A stretch of 64,000 nucleotides of DNA from Limanda limanda. Taxonomy: Eukaryota > Chordata > Actinopteri > Pleuronectiformes > Pleuronectidae. A program made the position numbers and the translations under genes. The DNA is taken from NCBI RefSeq assembly GCF_963576545.1, contig NC_083656.1, positions 1,949,219 through 2,013,218 of the forward strand. The letters are read 5' to 3'. Below, piece after piece: positions 34,864 through 49,807 of this stretch; position 1 is the first letter of the stretch, and every line of letters begins with the position of its first letter. The notes under the pieces are model-generated. The model did not search any database. It was given only the letters and a program-made list of their open reading frames with translations, and had not been told where the DNA came from.

Positions 34864-37848
34864 TCACAGGATGTAGGCAGGGTGCAGGAAGTCCTTGGGG
34901 ACGATACCCAGGGCGCCGTTCAGCTCGCCGACCCACCAGCCGTGAATGTTGTACTCCTGGAGCAAAAGTGAACAAATAAAGATCAGTGAGTCATCGAGGA
35001 GTCGGAGGGAGAGTCAGCGAAGCAGCAACGAGCAGCAATCTCACATTTTTATTTCATTTTAATGCAACGCTGGTCTCATAATATTAACACAAGAACAACC
35101 ATTTGAATGATTTGAGCTGCAGTTAGGTTTTGGCCTTTTGCTTTTCAGTGGCTGCTGAGATAATAAAATTAAGAAATGTTCTTCTGCTGTAGCAAAAGGA
35201 AAAATCTAGAGAAGTCGAGAACCAACACAGGAAGCAGCCGTGTGCGATATCCTGTGAGACATCAACCTGGAGGCGTTCGCTCCAACATGTTCTGAACAAC
35301 AGGAGCAAGACACAGGCTGAAATAAAACTGCTTTTTAGTCACGGATGAAAAGACACAACGGCTTCTCCCCAGACTGATTAAAACTAAAGTTCATTTTTGT
35401 GTTGTGATTAAGAGAAACAGAGACAGGAGCAGAGATTCTCTCGTGTGAAATCAAATCAGGTAAATTCATAAAGGGATAATTCACACATTTGCCTAAAGGA
35501 GTTTTATAATCGGACTCCGTTCATTCTCACATCACCAAAACAAATAACAGAATAAATAACAATATTGACATTAGATGAAATCCACTGTAGCTCAAGCTGG
35601 TGTCTGAAAACATTAAATCTGAAAATCCTTTTTATTTCAATGTCAATAAAAACCTTTAGGGTTTTTTTTGACAGCTGCTCAAACACAATCAGCAGTTTAA
35701 CAGAATCACTTTGTGTTTTCTGTTGCTTCTGACGAGCGTTTGACTTTTTATAGGTTTAAAAAGAAAGTTTCAATCAATTTAAAAACAGATACAATTAATA
35801 TTGAACGGCTGAATTAAAAAGAATGTAGTAGTTAAATATGAGGAAGTAGTTAATCCGGCGGGAGGAAGATGAAAAATATAATTTCAACTCTGTTGTTTGA
35901 GGCTAAAATGTGGCTTTAAAATAAATGTGTTTTTAATGTAAATCTAATTGTTCCTGTCATCGGATCCTTTTTAAAATTCATGTTTTTACTTTTCCTGTTA
36001 ACGACGTAAACAGGAAAAGTAATTTAAAAATCTAAATTACGTCAAGTTGTGGACAGAATGTGATATTTTATGTTGCATTTAATCATAAAAAATAAAACGC
36101 ATGTTAGATAACATCCCAATACACATTCATTTGGTTCTTCTGTTAATACTCAGTTAAATAATCCAGACATTCACTGAAAGGGAAAATATTCTATAGTTGC
36201 ATTTCATAAAGGAGAGTGCAAAGAAGTTGTATTTATATTATTTTAAATTTAAAAATAAATATAAAATGTGTACATTGAATACTTTTTAAATTCAGGACTG
36301 AAGTAACCACACGTAGATCTGAGCTTCATGAGAGTCTTAAACCTTCTGGGAACTGGAGTCAAATCCACCAGCGCATCTTCTGATCCCAGTCGGGAAAAGA
36401 TCTGCACTCGATCAATATTAGGCCTGAGACCAGGAGGGGGGGGCAGAGCGGAGGAGGCAACAGCCGGCCTTCGTTCCTCCCTGTCCTGATGGAGCGGGGG
36501 GGGTGTTTGAGAGTTTACCACCGAGGAGACTAACCTCACACCAGGTCTGTGAAATCACTCGGACGCAGACACACGTCTAAAAGACTTGGATTCTGTCCTC
36601 AGGTCGACAAGTCGTCCAAACGCCTCGGGGTCATGTGACCTGCGGCGAGTTGGTCGTGTGTTTCGTCTCTAACGGTCGACCCCGGCCTCGTGGTCGTGAC
36701 CCCAGACTCAGACTCAGACTCTGTGTGTGTTTCATCAGGAGAAAAGGAAAGTTCGGTCCTCATAAGAGACACGGAGGGAAAAGCCCGGGTTGTGTGAAAC
36801 CTGGAGAGAGGGTGAACAGAGGAGGAGGAGGAGGAGGAGGAGGAGAGGGGAGACAGACGGACGGGGGGGGGGACATCGAGGAGAGAGAGAGAGACAGTTT
36901 CCCTCTCCCTCGGGGCCGTGGCAGCTCTATTCCAGCGACCGCGGTGACAGAGATGTGTGTTTATCTCCGCGGCCCATCTGTGCAGCCGGGCTCACGCCAC
37001 AGAACGCTCTTTAGGATTATCAGCAGCCGCCATTTTAATACGGCGGCTGCATCGCCGAGCGGCTGCCGATGGCGGTGGAAGTCTGTCAGGCGTGCCGAGG
37101 CCATCTTGGAAACGGGTTCACGCAGAGTTCACACCTGCTGGAGCACGCACATTCCAACAGGAAGTGATCACACTGAGACAAACACGTCCTCGCCGTCTGG
37201 TGGTGAAGTACGATTTGTTTTGGTTGTAGTTTTTGCGTCTGAAGCTTTGAAGTGCGGCGGCCGGGGGGGGGGGTGTTTCGGTGAGCGATGGGCCCAGTTG
37301 TTGAGGATCGGTTGGAAATGGAAGACGCTCGGGGGGGGGGGGGGGCGGCAAACAGCGCCGTGTTGTGGTGGCTGCGGCGCGGTGACTCGTTAACCTCCCG
37401 GTGACTCCTCTGCCGAGAGAGAGCGAGTAGGGGAGGGGTGTTGGGTGTGGAGGGTGAGGTGTGGGGGGGGGTGAAACGAGCATGGGCGGGGCTGGTGCTG
37501 GTGCTGAGAAGGAAGGAAGGAGCAGGTTGCCATGACAACACCTGCAGTGTACCGGGGCCGCGATCGTTTATTTACCACTCAGGGGGCCGGGGCTAATGGT
37601 GGCGGCGGCGTTCTGATGGGCCCATCGCTCAGGGTCGACCACGGGCGCAGGGACGGAGTGACAGGCGCCCGGGCCCGGAGCGGGGGGGCGGTGGGGGACG
37701 GGGGGTCGGATGCGGTGAAAGACAGCGGGGGGGCGGTTGTCGCCTCACGCCATCGACTGAACCTGAAGGAAACACATCTCGACTTCTTCAGTAAAAATTA
37801 GGAATTCTCTGTGTCTCTCTTCTCCAACACACACTCGTGCTCCCTGAT

Positions 37849-37899
<51 letters not shown>

Positions 37900-40800
37900 A
37901 CACACACACACACAGACACACACAGATGCATACAGAGCAGGAGCTAATCAGCCGGACACATGAAGCATCTCCTCCCGGCCGGCAGCTGACGGAGGCCTTG
38001 GGCGTGATGGAGCGCAGGAAGTCGCTCGTTGCCCTGCTGCTGAACCCGCCGCCGCCCGGGTGTCACCTCCCTCCCTCCCTCCCTCCCTCCCTCCCTCCCT
38101 CCTCTCTTGTTTTCCCTCTCCCACCCCCCCCTCTCCCTCTCTCTCTCTCCCTCTCTCCATCCTCTACGTGGACTCATCATCAGATGCACTGCAGCTCTTC
38201 ACGCTAACAAAGAGGCATGAACACCTTTCGCCCGTTAGACGCCTGTGATCTGTAATCTGCAATCGGGTTAGAGAGCCCCACCCCCCCACCCCGCTCACCC
38301 CCCCCTCATCCAGGTACACTTCGCTAATGAGCCGATAATACGTGAAACCCGGAGAGGGGGGGGGGGGGGGGGGATGCTTATTTCTTTGATTATCATAAAG
38401 ATTTCTGAACAAAATAAAAGCAGAATCCTGTTGAAATCCATCCAGGAGCATCGGAGGTGATTCTGATTCACGAGCAGCTACTTAGTCTCCATTTGATTTT
38501 TCCAAGTGGGTTTTTAATTAAATCAGTAAAATTGGCTTCAAAGTGGAAACATGACAGATTATTATTATTATGAGAACATTTGAAAATATCTCCGGGACGA
38601 TGAGATTTAATAAAAAAAGATAAAAACCTGCTCGAGCTCCTGGGATCCGAGCGGCTTCACTTAATAACGATTCAAAGTGGATTTGTGTTTGAGTGTCTGT
38701 AACGACGGCTGTTTACGACCCCCCCCACCCCCACCCCCCTCCCCCCCCCTCATTTATAATAATTAAGCAGAATGGATCGGGGGGGGGTGGGGGGGGGTTG
38801 CTCGGACACGGTTCTGGGCTATTGGCTTTGGTCTGAATAATGACCTACTGTAGTTGACCGGGGGATGACCTGCTGCCTCCTGCGTGACCCCCGGACCCCA
38901 GACTCACCCCCACCCCCCCACCACCACCACCACCACCCCCCCCCCCCACACACACACACCACCCCCTACCCCCCCGCTACTCCGGGTGGTAAATAGGATG
39001 TCTTGCCTGTCTATAGCGTCTTGGTGTCTATGGCCACAATAGCAGCCGGGGGTCTTCAAATGGGAGTGAGACAGAGAAACGGAGAGGGTGGGGGGGGACA
39101 GGGTTCACACAAAAGAATAAAGGCCCCCCCCACCCCCCCCCACTGCTTTGTCTCTCTAGCTTGACTTTTCCCATCTGATTGTTTGCTCACTTTTGCTTTT
39201 CTCCGGCTGCGGTGACCTGTGGCCGGAGCCGAGAACCAGCTCCAACCACCGAGAGAAACCAGTGAAACCAGTGATGACCCCCCCCCCCCCCCCTCTTATT
39301 TTCCTTTTTTAATTCCATAATAAGGCTAAAAAATCCCGGGAGGAGGATTCATAAAGCTCTAAATCAGCTTTATTATATTATATTTTATTATACTGTATTA
39401 CACTGCATATTGTTGCAGTGTAATCTGTTTTGCTTTTTGCATTTTGAATTTCACTTTTTACTTCACTTTTTATATCTGTTGTCTTTTATACATTTTTATA
39501 TAAATATGTTTATGTCTAAATAAATGCTAGCTTGTATAAATATTAGAAAAAGTGAGTAAATAAGAAGTACATAGTGAGTAAATATATATTGTTTTTTTTA
39601 TTATTATTATTGTTTTTCTTCTGTGTGGTGTATTTATTGTGTTTTTATGTTTCTATGTTCATTGTATGCACCAATAACCAGAGCAAATTCCAGGGAGGTG
39701 TAAACCTACTTGGCAATAAATACCTTCTGATTCTGATTCTGATTCTGATTCTGATTTACGTGTTTGCATAAGTTGGATGACGCCGTGCTGTTGCAGGACT
39801 CGGCCACCAGGTGTCAGTGGTGTCCATGTTCTCTGTTGTCTCCTACAGGCAGATGAACACTTCAGGCTAATGGGAGATGACGACGCTGAGCTTTGGGAGA
39901 GGCCGCTGATTGGCTGGTTCGTCTCAGAGTCTCTGAGCTGTGGTTGGACAGCCGGGGAGGAAGAGAGAGACGTGAGGAGGGCGATGGAGAGAACCAGGGA
40001 GGAAGAGAGAGAGAGAGGTGAGGAGGGCGATGGAGAGAACCACTCCATCCCGCCGGTGGGAACACAGGAATGTGACGTCTGACCTGTGGAGCTCATGTCT
40101 TGTGATTGTGGATTCATAAATTAGATCTGAAGAATGCAGGACGAGCTCAGGGTTCGGTCGGTGTGGGACAATGAACGCACACGTCAGGGAGAAGTACAAC
40201 AACAGCGTTTAGCAGCTGTGATGGATGAACACAACGCTGCAACAACACACACACAATGTACAACACACAATCCCGTCTGCATGTTGGGAGAAGCTGCAGT
40301 TTAGATCTCAACAGTTTAAATCAAGTGAAAAGAGAAAAAGGTGTGATGAGTGTGATATAAGTCATCACACACTAACATGTCATTGTGAAGCCATAATGCA
40401 CATTAGAGAAAATGCAAGGTCTCGGAAATGAAATGCCAGAGTTAAAAAATATAAAAAATAAAAAAAGGAAATCACCAGATGGATTCCCCGGCGTGTTTCT
40501 TCCTCGTGATGCACCACCACATGAATCCTCCTGAACTAACGGGATTCATACGAGTTGTGAGGTTCCTAATTTATTGACTCTGTCGGTGACACGCAAACGT
40601 GCGCGCGCACTGCAACAGGAAGGGGTGGGGGTGGGGGGGGACACAAATACAGTAAAAATGCCCCCACTTTACAGTAAGTGAGGGATCAATAATGATGGAC
40701 GAGCGCCTTTTATACAATCGGCGTGTTCTCCTCAGTTCACAGCCATATGACACTCGGCCCGTGGCGATCCCGCTCGGCGCTCCAGCCGTCAATCACATCC

Positions 40801-43800
40801 CGGCTTTAAAAATAACAGTTTGTTAGCACCATTGATTTAGCACTTAGAGCGTGTCCTTATTACCTTGTAATTATGGTCAGTGTTGACATAACAGCTCAGA
40901 CGAACCAGGCCTCCCACCCGCTCGGGGGATTTATGGGCCCTGGTTTTATTACGGCCATTTCATGTGTCCGGGTCCCAGTTAAGCGACAGACTTGAGATCT
41001 CGCCAAGGGCCCGTATTTCACTCACGGAGGTCAGGGGTCCTCAGGAGTCCCCCCTCCCCCGTGAAACTCCTCCCACAGGGCTCGTTAAAGGGAATCGCCG
41101 ATTACAGGCCGTCATCCAAATAACGCCGTTCAGGACGCAGAGCGAGACGCGGGTGGAGTCGTGTCGCAGGTGGAGGAAGAATCAAACATTCAGGAGCTGT
41201 TGGGATTTCAAATGTTTAACTATAGTCTGTGCTGACAGAATTCCAACCAAAGAAAGATATGAGTAGTTTTAGTTAGATATTAGGCCTTCATACGGATTAT
41301 TAGCAATAACCTTTTGATTCTCAGAATGTTCAATCTAGTGAAACTGGTCCGGCTCCCAGCGGTCTGATAAGCTCTGGAGGTCAGACCGAGTGAATTTGTT
41401 GACTTCCTGTTTGTGACATTGTTTAGTTTCGAGGATGCGAATGTTGACACAGTCAGGATTGTTTTGCTATAGCAGAAAACATAATAATCGTTTCTCCAAT
41501 TGATAATATTCGTTGGCCGTCCTGGCATCTGCTGGTTCAAGGCCTTTCATGAAGTAAACAGGTTGTCTAGCAACTATCGGAGTAGTAGGAACGTCAGTGG
41601 GAGTGTCTTCCTGTTCTACTTCCGTATTCCAGAAGCCAGGAGGATGGATTACGACTGCGCACTTCCATAGAGGAGGAGGAACGAAGATCTACTGTTATAG
41701 AATGGACAGACGCCGGATGTTCGTGGCGCTATGACACGACTCACGTGTTGGAAGCCCATTGCTTTGCTGTAACCTGTTTATTGTTTCCTAAATAAATACT
41801 TTGAGTGACTAAACTGAGTTTGGCTCATCTTCTCTTAAAGGATAAACGAACACGCTCCACAGAGCCGCTCGGACTTCTGCGGTGAATAATTTACGGCCTT
41901 GCTTCAGACTCCGGCTTTAAATCCTGTGGAGGAATCTTCTCTTGTGGTCTATCACTATGAGTTGTGACTGTGAGACGCTGCAGCCGAGTCCTGCTTCCAA
42001 CCTGGACTCTGGCTGTTAAGCTTTCCATTGAGGTGTTGATCTGATCCACACAGTGAGAAGTGATCCTGCAGCACAGAGCCAGCCCCCCCCCCCCCCCCTT
42101 GTTTCCCCAAGCTGCCTCTGTCTTCTCCGTGTGAGAAATGAACATTGGCTGTTTTGACATTTCCTCTCGTCCACCAGCACACACACAGACACTGAACGCT
42201 GCCGTCTCATTAATCTGCCAACGGAGCCTCAATTAAAAGTCCATCATGTGCAAAAAAGCATATTTCACCTGAGCCACGTCTGCTGTTATAAATTAAAAGG
42301 CTCATTATTCTTATTCAACAAACAACGACACTGTTTGTTTATCCAACAAAATCTAAAACCTGACCTGTGGAGCCGGTGTCTTGTGATTGTGGATTCATAA
42401 ATTAGATCTGAAGAATGCAGGACGAGCTCAGGGTTCGGTCGGTGTGGGACAATGTGCACACACGTCAGGGAGAAGTACAACAACAGCGTTTAGCAGCTGT
42501 GATGAATGAACACAACGCTGCAACACACACACAATGTACAACACAAACTCCCGTCTGCATGTTGGGAGAAGCTGCAGAGAAACATCTCAACAGTTTAAAT
42601 CAAGTGAAAAGAGAAAAAAGGTGAGATGAGTGTGATATGTCAAAATCTAAAACCTCAACTTCCTCAGTTCCCTCCAAAGGGAAAATATCAAGTCTAATTA
42701 AGATTCAGCTTCTTTATCGAAGGAATCGCGAGGTTGAATCCATAATCTCCACCTGAAGATACAGAGAATAAAGCTGAAGACGCTGTAGCTTCCTCCTCTC
42801 GCTGCTCATCAGATAATTCAACCTCAACACAGAAGGTGATGCTTCAGTCGGGGGAACAAGTCTCTGGAAGCATCTCAGTGAAAGAGCCCAAAGTACGAGC
42901 CATTGATTTCCAGTCGGGTGTCTTCTCACCGGTGGATTCTCCGCATGCGACCACGAGTTCCCCATAAAACACGAGGAAACAGATTGAGAGGAAAGAGCAG
43001 AGATGCACCTGCAGTTTGTGTCGAAACAGAAAAGGAAGAGCGTCGCTCGGCTGCCTGCTCAATTAACCCGGGTGATGGAGGCGGAGTAATGAACAACAGC
43101 TCCATTACACAGCGAGCCGATGGCGCTTCACCCCCAGAGGCCGGGGAACCGACCACGCCACCGCGGCTGCAGCGAGATGCAAGCGCTCGCCGGGATGTCG
43201 GGCAGATCAGCAGGTCGAGGGAAAGCCAATCAGGACGCGGAGATTACTGGTTTAACCCCTCGAAATAATTAACACATTTTAAAACATCGGCATCACATCG
43301 GAATCGAGTCGAACACGAGGAGAGCGAGCGCTCGGAGATTGTTCGTGTCAGAGGTGAAATGTAGAGAATTTAGAAGATTAGAATCTATTAGTTTTTTTCA
43401 TATTTAATTGGGAATTAGAAATTTAGATTCATGAAGTGCAACACAAACTATTTAATAACAGCACGTGTCCCCTACTTCCATTTTATGCTCAAGTCCAAAA
43501 TACGCAAATAGAAAAACAGGCTGTGGAAGGAAATTTGATTTGTGACTCACTTCTTTGTGTGTTTATACACTTTAAGCAATCTATATATTTGTATTTTTCT
43601 TTTTAATTCAACTTTTTAAGGCCCAGAACCTCTTTGGTTCTTGCTGCTGACGGAGATGCTGACCTTGCTAACCACGTAGATGAGGTCTCCTCTCTGGAAG
43701 GCCAGCTCATCGGGCTCGTCCGCCTCACAGTCCCACAGACACTGGTAGTAGTTAGCGTAATCTGATGACCAAGCTGGAAGGAAACGCACAGCACAAATTT

Positions 43801-44392
43801 TAAATTAACAAACACGACGATGGTGATTTTCGTGAACTATCAGGCTGGAAACGTTCTCATTATGAGTCGATGAGTGTGATGAGGTTCTGACCTTTCTTGC
43901 TGAGGTTGTCGCTGCTCTCATCTGGATCCGGAAAATCCTCTTCTAAAAAAAACACACAAACAGAACATAATGATATTTGTGACGGAACATTTATACTTGT
44001 CTGTTGACCTTTAGGACGGAACTTCATTTTTCCACATTTTCTGCTTAAAGTAAAAACAATTTTTTCCTGAGATTTATTTTGATCTCACAGGAAATAAAAA
44101 GCATCGTCAGACTCTGGTGTCGTTCTCTCCGTGTGACGGAGTTCATCAGAGACCCAGACAGGACGAAGGTGAAGAACACGAGTTTCTGCCTTTACGACAC
44201 GTGGAGGATGGCGTGTCATCGACTGAGGGGCGTGGCCTCCGCTGGTCTGAGAGGTGACACCGTGATACGCTGCCCTCTGTCTCCCACATCCATCCTCTAC
44301 ACAAGCAGGCTGACAGCAACGCCACAACCCAGCAACACTATCCACCTTCCAGCACAACCTGCGCCTCTGCTTCCAGGAAGAGCAGGACGGAC

Positions 44393-44433
<41 letters not shown>

Positions 44434-45949
44434 ACACACACACACACAGACACACACACCCACTGTATATGCACCACATGTGTATTTGTGACCATCAGAA
44501 CAGTCTGTGTCTGGATGCAGAAAGTCTTTATCGCTCTAAAACCCACACACTGTGATTCAAATTAAATTTAAAAAATATTACTAGATTATTCGATTTCTAT
44601 TTTATTCATACATGATGACTAAAAACAACTACATTTTATTTGTGTTTGCAAAGGGATCCAAACATCCTCCTCTGCTGTGGAGAGGAGCCTCCTACAGTCC
44701 AGAGGCTCCGGGCCAACGGCTTCTATATCAAAGTGATTTAATTTTCCAGTCAATAAAATCAGTCATCAGCTCCAACGCTTCATTCCACCGGCGACTGAGC
44801 CTTGTTCTGAGTTTTCAGACAAAACTGAGGGAGCAAGAAAACGATGCTTCAGTCCTCCTCTGCATGTCTTTACACATTTAATATCCATAACTCTAGTGAA
44901 ATAATCCTAAATCTGAAAGGTAACTCCTGCAAAGTAATCTCAAATAATCATGAGAGCATTAGCAAGGAAAAAGAAGACGTGTTGAACACAAGCATCTTTC
45001 CTCATCAATGAAAATAACGATAACACTATATTAATTGCACAGTGTGTGATCTGTGTGCAGAGGCTGGACGTGAGCACCAGGGAGCAGCGCAGTGATTGAT
45101 CAGTGAAGAAGTGAGAAAGTGAACAAAAGAGCCCGACACCCGATATGCCATCTGTGGTCAGGCTCGGTCCCTCCTCCCAGATGGCTCTGAACGCCGGCGT
45201 GACACTCTGAAGACGGATCTCCCTCTCACCAGTGGTTTTGGCGAAGGTAATGTACTCACCGAGTGAAACAGAATCTTGATGAATCTGATTTAATAGAAAG
45301 AGTGATGGACGACGGCGCTGAGAAGATCGGATCACCCGCCTTTTGTCCTTCTGGGGATCTTGTAGCCGCCCTGACACACGGGAGCGGCTCAGTAAAGACT
45401 TTCTCTCACACGCACACAAACACACAAACACACACAAACACACAAACACACAAACACACAAACACACACAGCTCATCTCCTAACGGCCTCAATCAAACTC
45501 CAGTTTCTATAAAAGACTCCACGTTCAGAGCTCCGGGACGATTTTTTACTTCCTTTCAACTAAACTGCTGTTGCTAGGCGACTTTTAGCAAAAAAACTCT
45601 GCTTAGTGGATTGAATTGTGGAGCCTATTTGTTGCCATGGCAACATGAGCTAATTGGATGTACCATGACAGAGCATTGGGGCCGACCTGGCTCTCGCTGA
45701 TTTCAACAACATACAGTAACGGATCCTCAGCGTCGGGAGAATCCGCTCCTCGTCCTGTGTGGCTCTGCACCCCCCACACCCCCCACCCCCCCCGGTCCGG
45801 ACAGGCTTATTAGTGTTGCTTGATTTAAAATGAGCGATCAGCCCGGGTGTCGTGGTGATGGGGGGGGGGGGGGCACCTGGCAACACGACCATCGCGGCCA
45901 CGGAAGCTCATCACAAATATTTTCTTGTTGCAAACCCCCCCGAGGGCTG

Positions 45950-45992
<43 letters not shown>

Positions 45993-48493
45993 TGTTTGTG
46001 TGACTGAGTGGGCGTCGACCACGGCCTCATACCTGGCAGCACCTCGTAGATATCCTCGTCCTCTTCACCAGCCTCCGCCGCCTCCCGCCCGGCGCCCGGC
46101 GTGGCGTTCCGAGAGGCCTGGGCGGCACCGGGCCCCAGTGGGGGGGGGAGGGGGGGCAGCCCATCGATGTCATCATAGGTCTCTTCGTCCTCCTCCTCCT
46201 CCTCCTCCTCATCGTCGAAGGGGATGAAGTTGGAGCTGAGATCTATGAGGGAAGGAGAGACCACGTGATGTTTGGAGACGGAGCGCCGCACCAGAGACAC
46301 TCACATGTATTAAAAGAGTAAAGTGAGAGAAATGCCTGGATGGTCACGGACCAGGACACGTGCCGCAGCTCTAACAAACAACCGAGGCTTGTACTCAGGC
46401 GGCATAATAATGATTTCTATATTTTTTATTGTGTTTTTCATTGATTCAGTTATTTGTCGAGTCTATAAAATGTCTGAAATTGTGAAGAACATGCGAACGT
46501 CTTTGAATTGCTCACGCTTCATTCCTTAAAATCAATTCAGTCGCTGATGAACAGAGAGAAGCAGCAGATTCTAGAAGCAAGACGTTCGGTAATGTTGCTC
46601 AACAATTTAAGATGATTTCTTCTGGGTCTCTGCATCGTTCACATATTAAATTTAACTTCTTTAAAAACAATTTTGTGTGAAATTTGATGCCCGACTCAGC
46701 TGCTAAAGTATAAAAGACGTCACTGACGAGCAGGAGGGACAAAAAGACCTGGAATTATTAAATGCAGGATTTTGTTTTTTTTACATTTCTATCACATTAT
46801 TGTACTTTGTTACTTCCTAAACGTGTAAAAAATATATTGCAAATAATCATCTAGATAAACAGCAGGACATGTATTGATGAACGGATAATTTTGCGTGAGG
46901 TCATAGGTCAGATTCATTAGTAATCTGAACTTTTAATACAGTTTGTGCTAAAATCATAAAGGAGAAATTCATGACTTATGTTTCTGACCCTTTTCTGTCT
47001 ATACACTGATCCATAAACTGGTTACTCTTATATTTTATACGTCGTATTTTCTCAAACCATATAATATCTTATTATGCATCTATCCTCAGTCGGTCACTAT
47101 CGAGAGTGACCAGAGAAACAAAAGCAGCCGTTGCAAAGCAGAATGAAGCCTGGTTCATTCTGAGGTTCATTCAGGAGGATTTAAAGGAATCATCTGCTTC
47201 TCCTGCATCTCGTAGTAAAACCGGACTGGAAGGAAGTAAGACAAACTGCCGAGTGTCGGTTACTTCCCGCAAATCGGTGGCCCAGCCCGAGCCCGTTTTA
47301 GAGTCGCGGCGGCAGCAGCGCTCGCTCAGACGGAGGAGGCGTCTCATTGCAGGCGACGGGCCACTGCAACACAGGGTATCAGGTCCAGGCAGAAATCAAT
47401 GTCACTGGAGGATAACCAGAACATCTACCAATCAATTTCCTGTAAGTTGGAATTTGGTAGGAGGGTAAGGGGGGGGAGGGGGAGGAGGAGAACTGGAGCT
47501 ACATGATGGTGCACGTGACACACGGTGGGCGACTTGTGGACTCGGGAGATTCAGGAGTTGTGTGCAGCTGGTGATGGATTCGGTGGTTTTCACTGGAGTC
47601 AGAGAAGATAAAAGACTCTTTCACTTCTGACCTTCCAGCTCCTCGGAAACAACGAGAACCCTCAGAAAGAAAAGAGGCTTTATTCCGCTTTAACCGGGTT
47701 TTATAATTCATCTTTGTGACTATTTAAAAGTTAATTTTATTTATTTAATCCAAAAATCTATTTCTTTCCACTCATGACTTTTTTTAAATCTCCTTGTCTG
47801 TGTTGGGAGCCAGAAAGCAACAGTCTCACCTCTCAGGACGAAGTTGATCTGGTCGACCCACTCTCTGGCCTCCTGGGGGCTGCTGGCCGTGAACTGGAGG
47901 GACAGAGCGGCAATAATCCAGAAATTATCATCTCATCTGCAGAAGCATTACGCAGAAATAAAAGTCCTTTGATTTTTCCTCTTTGAGATACAGAACAAAT
48001 CTCTCTCTCAGTCGGCTTGGAAATAAAAAAGCTAATAGGAAAATTCCCCTCTTAAGATAGAAAATTGCATTAAATAGAAATTACATTGTAGGAATTATCA
48101 AAATATTAGAAGAGTAATTAAAATATTTAGGACATATAAAAAGTCAAATCTGCCGGATAACAATATATGAACAATATTTATTTAAATAAACACAATCACA
48201 AATAAAAGGTTTTCATTTTACGTGGATGAATAATTTCAGATCTAATCACATAACACATGTAGTTGTTTTTCAGATAAATTGTCACTGCTCCCTAGTGGAC
48301 CAACTACGTAACAGAGTCTGTTTCTGAATTACATAAAACCATCAGTTTCTTTATTAATATAGATATTTCGATGTGTTTTAGATATTTCCCAGAGAGGAGA
48401 GAGGCAACTTTTTAAGAAAGGACAATTCCTGTCGTCTCAAAGCATCTAAGCACCAATTCCACAACATCATCTCTCGCCTCACTTTTAATTCCC

Positions 48494-48552
<59 letters not shown>

Positions 48553-49763
48553 AGACACACACTTGTATTTGCACATGGGGGTCGTGGTGCTCATCCAGAC
48601 CTGAAACGCTCGTCGTCCAGGAGCCACGAGTTCGAAGCAGCAGTTTTTCCTGGAGTCTTTTCTCAGGTTGGGCACCAGCTGCACATTGTAGCCGCTGATG
48701 TAGAAGCAGCCGTTCTGCTGTTTGTCTGTGGGGGGGGGGGGGACAGGGGGGGGGGACAGGCTCTGGGGCTGTTATCTGATTCAGTTTAGGTTTTTAGCTG
48801 TGATGTTTCTGCATGGTGGATTCTCATACAAACCTTTTTCACCGCGAAAGTAGTAGAATATGGAGTTGTTCAGGACGCACCATCTCTTCTGCCACTCGGA
48901 GCCGAAGAAGCTGTGATCTGATTATACACAGATATGAAGGTTTCTATTAATATACAGCATTTGCACTTTTCCTTATTGAGTAGAATGTCTGGAAGCAGCT
49001 GTACCTCTTCGTTTCTTCTCCATGTAGCCTTGTTTCAGGATGTTGCTGAGGTCCTGAGCCGCCACAGGAGGGATGTCACTGAAGTCTGTGAACACACACA
49101 GTTCATCTGGATGAACATAGAGCCGCACACATAGATACTGAAACTAGGGAGTAAAACATTTCTGATCAAATTTAATAAATTGGCAATGATTCCCAGGATG
49201 TCTTTATTAAATCCTTATGACTGAAAATGGAATTGAGGCTTGATATTTCACAGTTTATATATAAATAATCTGAATGAAAATAGATCCCAACACGTCCTAG
49301 ATACTGAAACTAGGGTCTAAACATTTCTGATACGGATTTTAAAAATTGGCAATAATTCGCAGGATGTCTTTATTAAATCCTTGTTACTGAAAATGGAATT
49401 GAGGCTTGATATTTTACAGTTTATATATTAATAACTATAATTATGAAAACACCAATACGACCAAATATATGGGAAAATAAACATGATTTTAACAGGAATA
49501 CATATCTTTCCAGCATTGTTTATTCTGTAATATGAAAGTTTACACATCGCCAAACATAAAAATGCAGATTTCAACTGACAAATCATTGTGGCTCTAATCA
49601 TTTAACAAGTCAAAATTCTCATAACTTCTTTAAATGCCTTTTTTTTTTAGCCACAAGTTCAAAATGCAAAAATATTTGATTTATAATTAAATTAAAGCAA
49701 CAAATCAAGCCACAAGATGAATCAGCTAATTTTTTCACCACTAACGCCTACTAAGCTGCAGCT

Positions 49764-49807
<44 letters not shown>

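Larger units (their letters stand above)
34957..43663 (-). other. skap1 last intron (8.7 kb)
   Basis: Left part (35.0-36.2 kb) is AT-rich with nothing recognised. 36.6-37.8 kb is CpG-rich. 37.8-39.3 kb holds CA, CCCT and poly-G/C tracts. Then come a LINE 3' end and two copies of a 280-bp unit, with complex unique sequence at 40.8-41.05 kb between them. Confidence 0.6.

Noticed and set aside
36249..36539. 96-codon minus-strand frame ending in a basic stretch
   Set aside because: I considered a transposon protein fragment but found no motif to support it and no repeat boundaries.
37023..37050. Hairpin with 9-bp stem as a microRNA precursor
   Set aside because: The stem is far too short for a microRNA precursor and is better explained by YY1-type GCCGCC motifs.
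45120..45260. Possible extra skap1 exon (frame with [17 protein letters not shown])
   Set aside because: The neighbouring exons at 46033 and 43942 already join in frame and match the family; no acceptor/donor pair fits an exon here.
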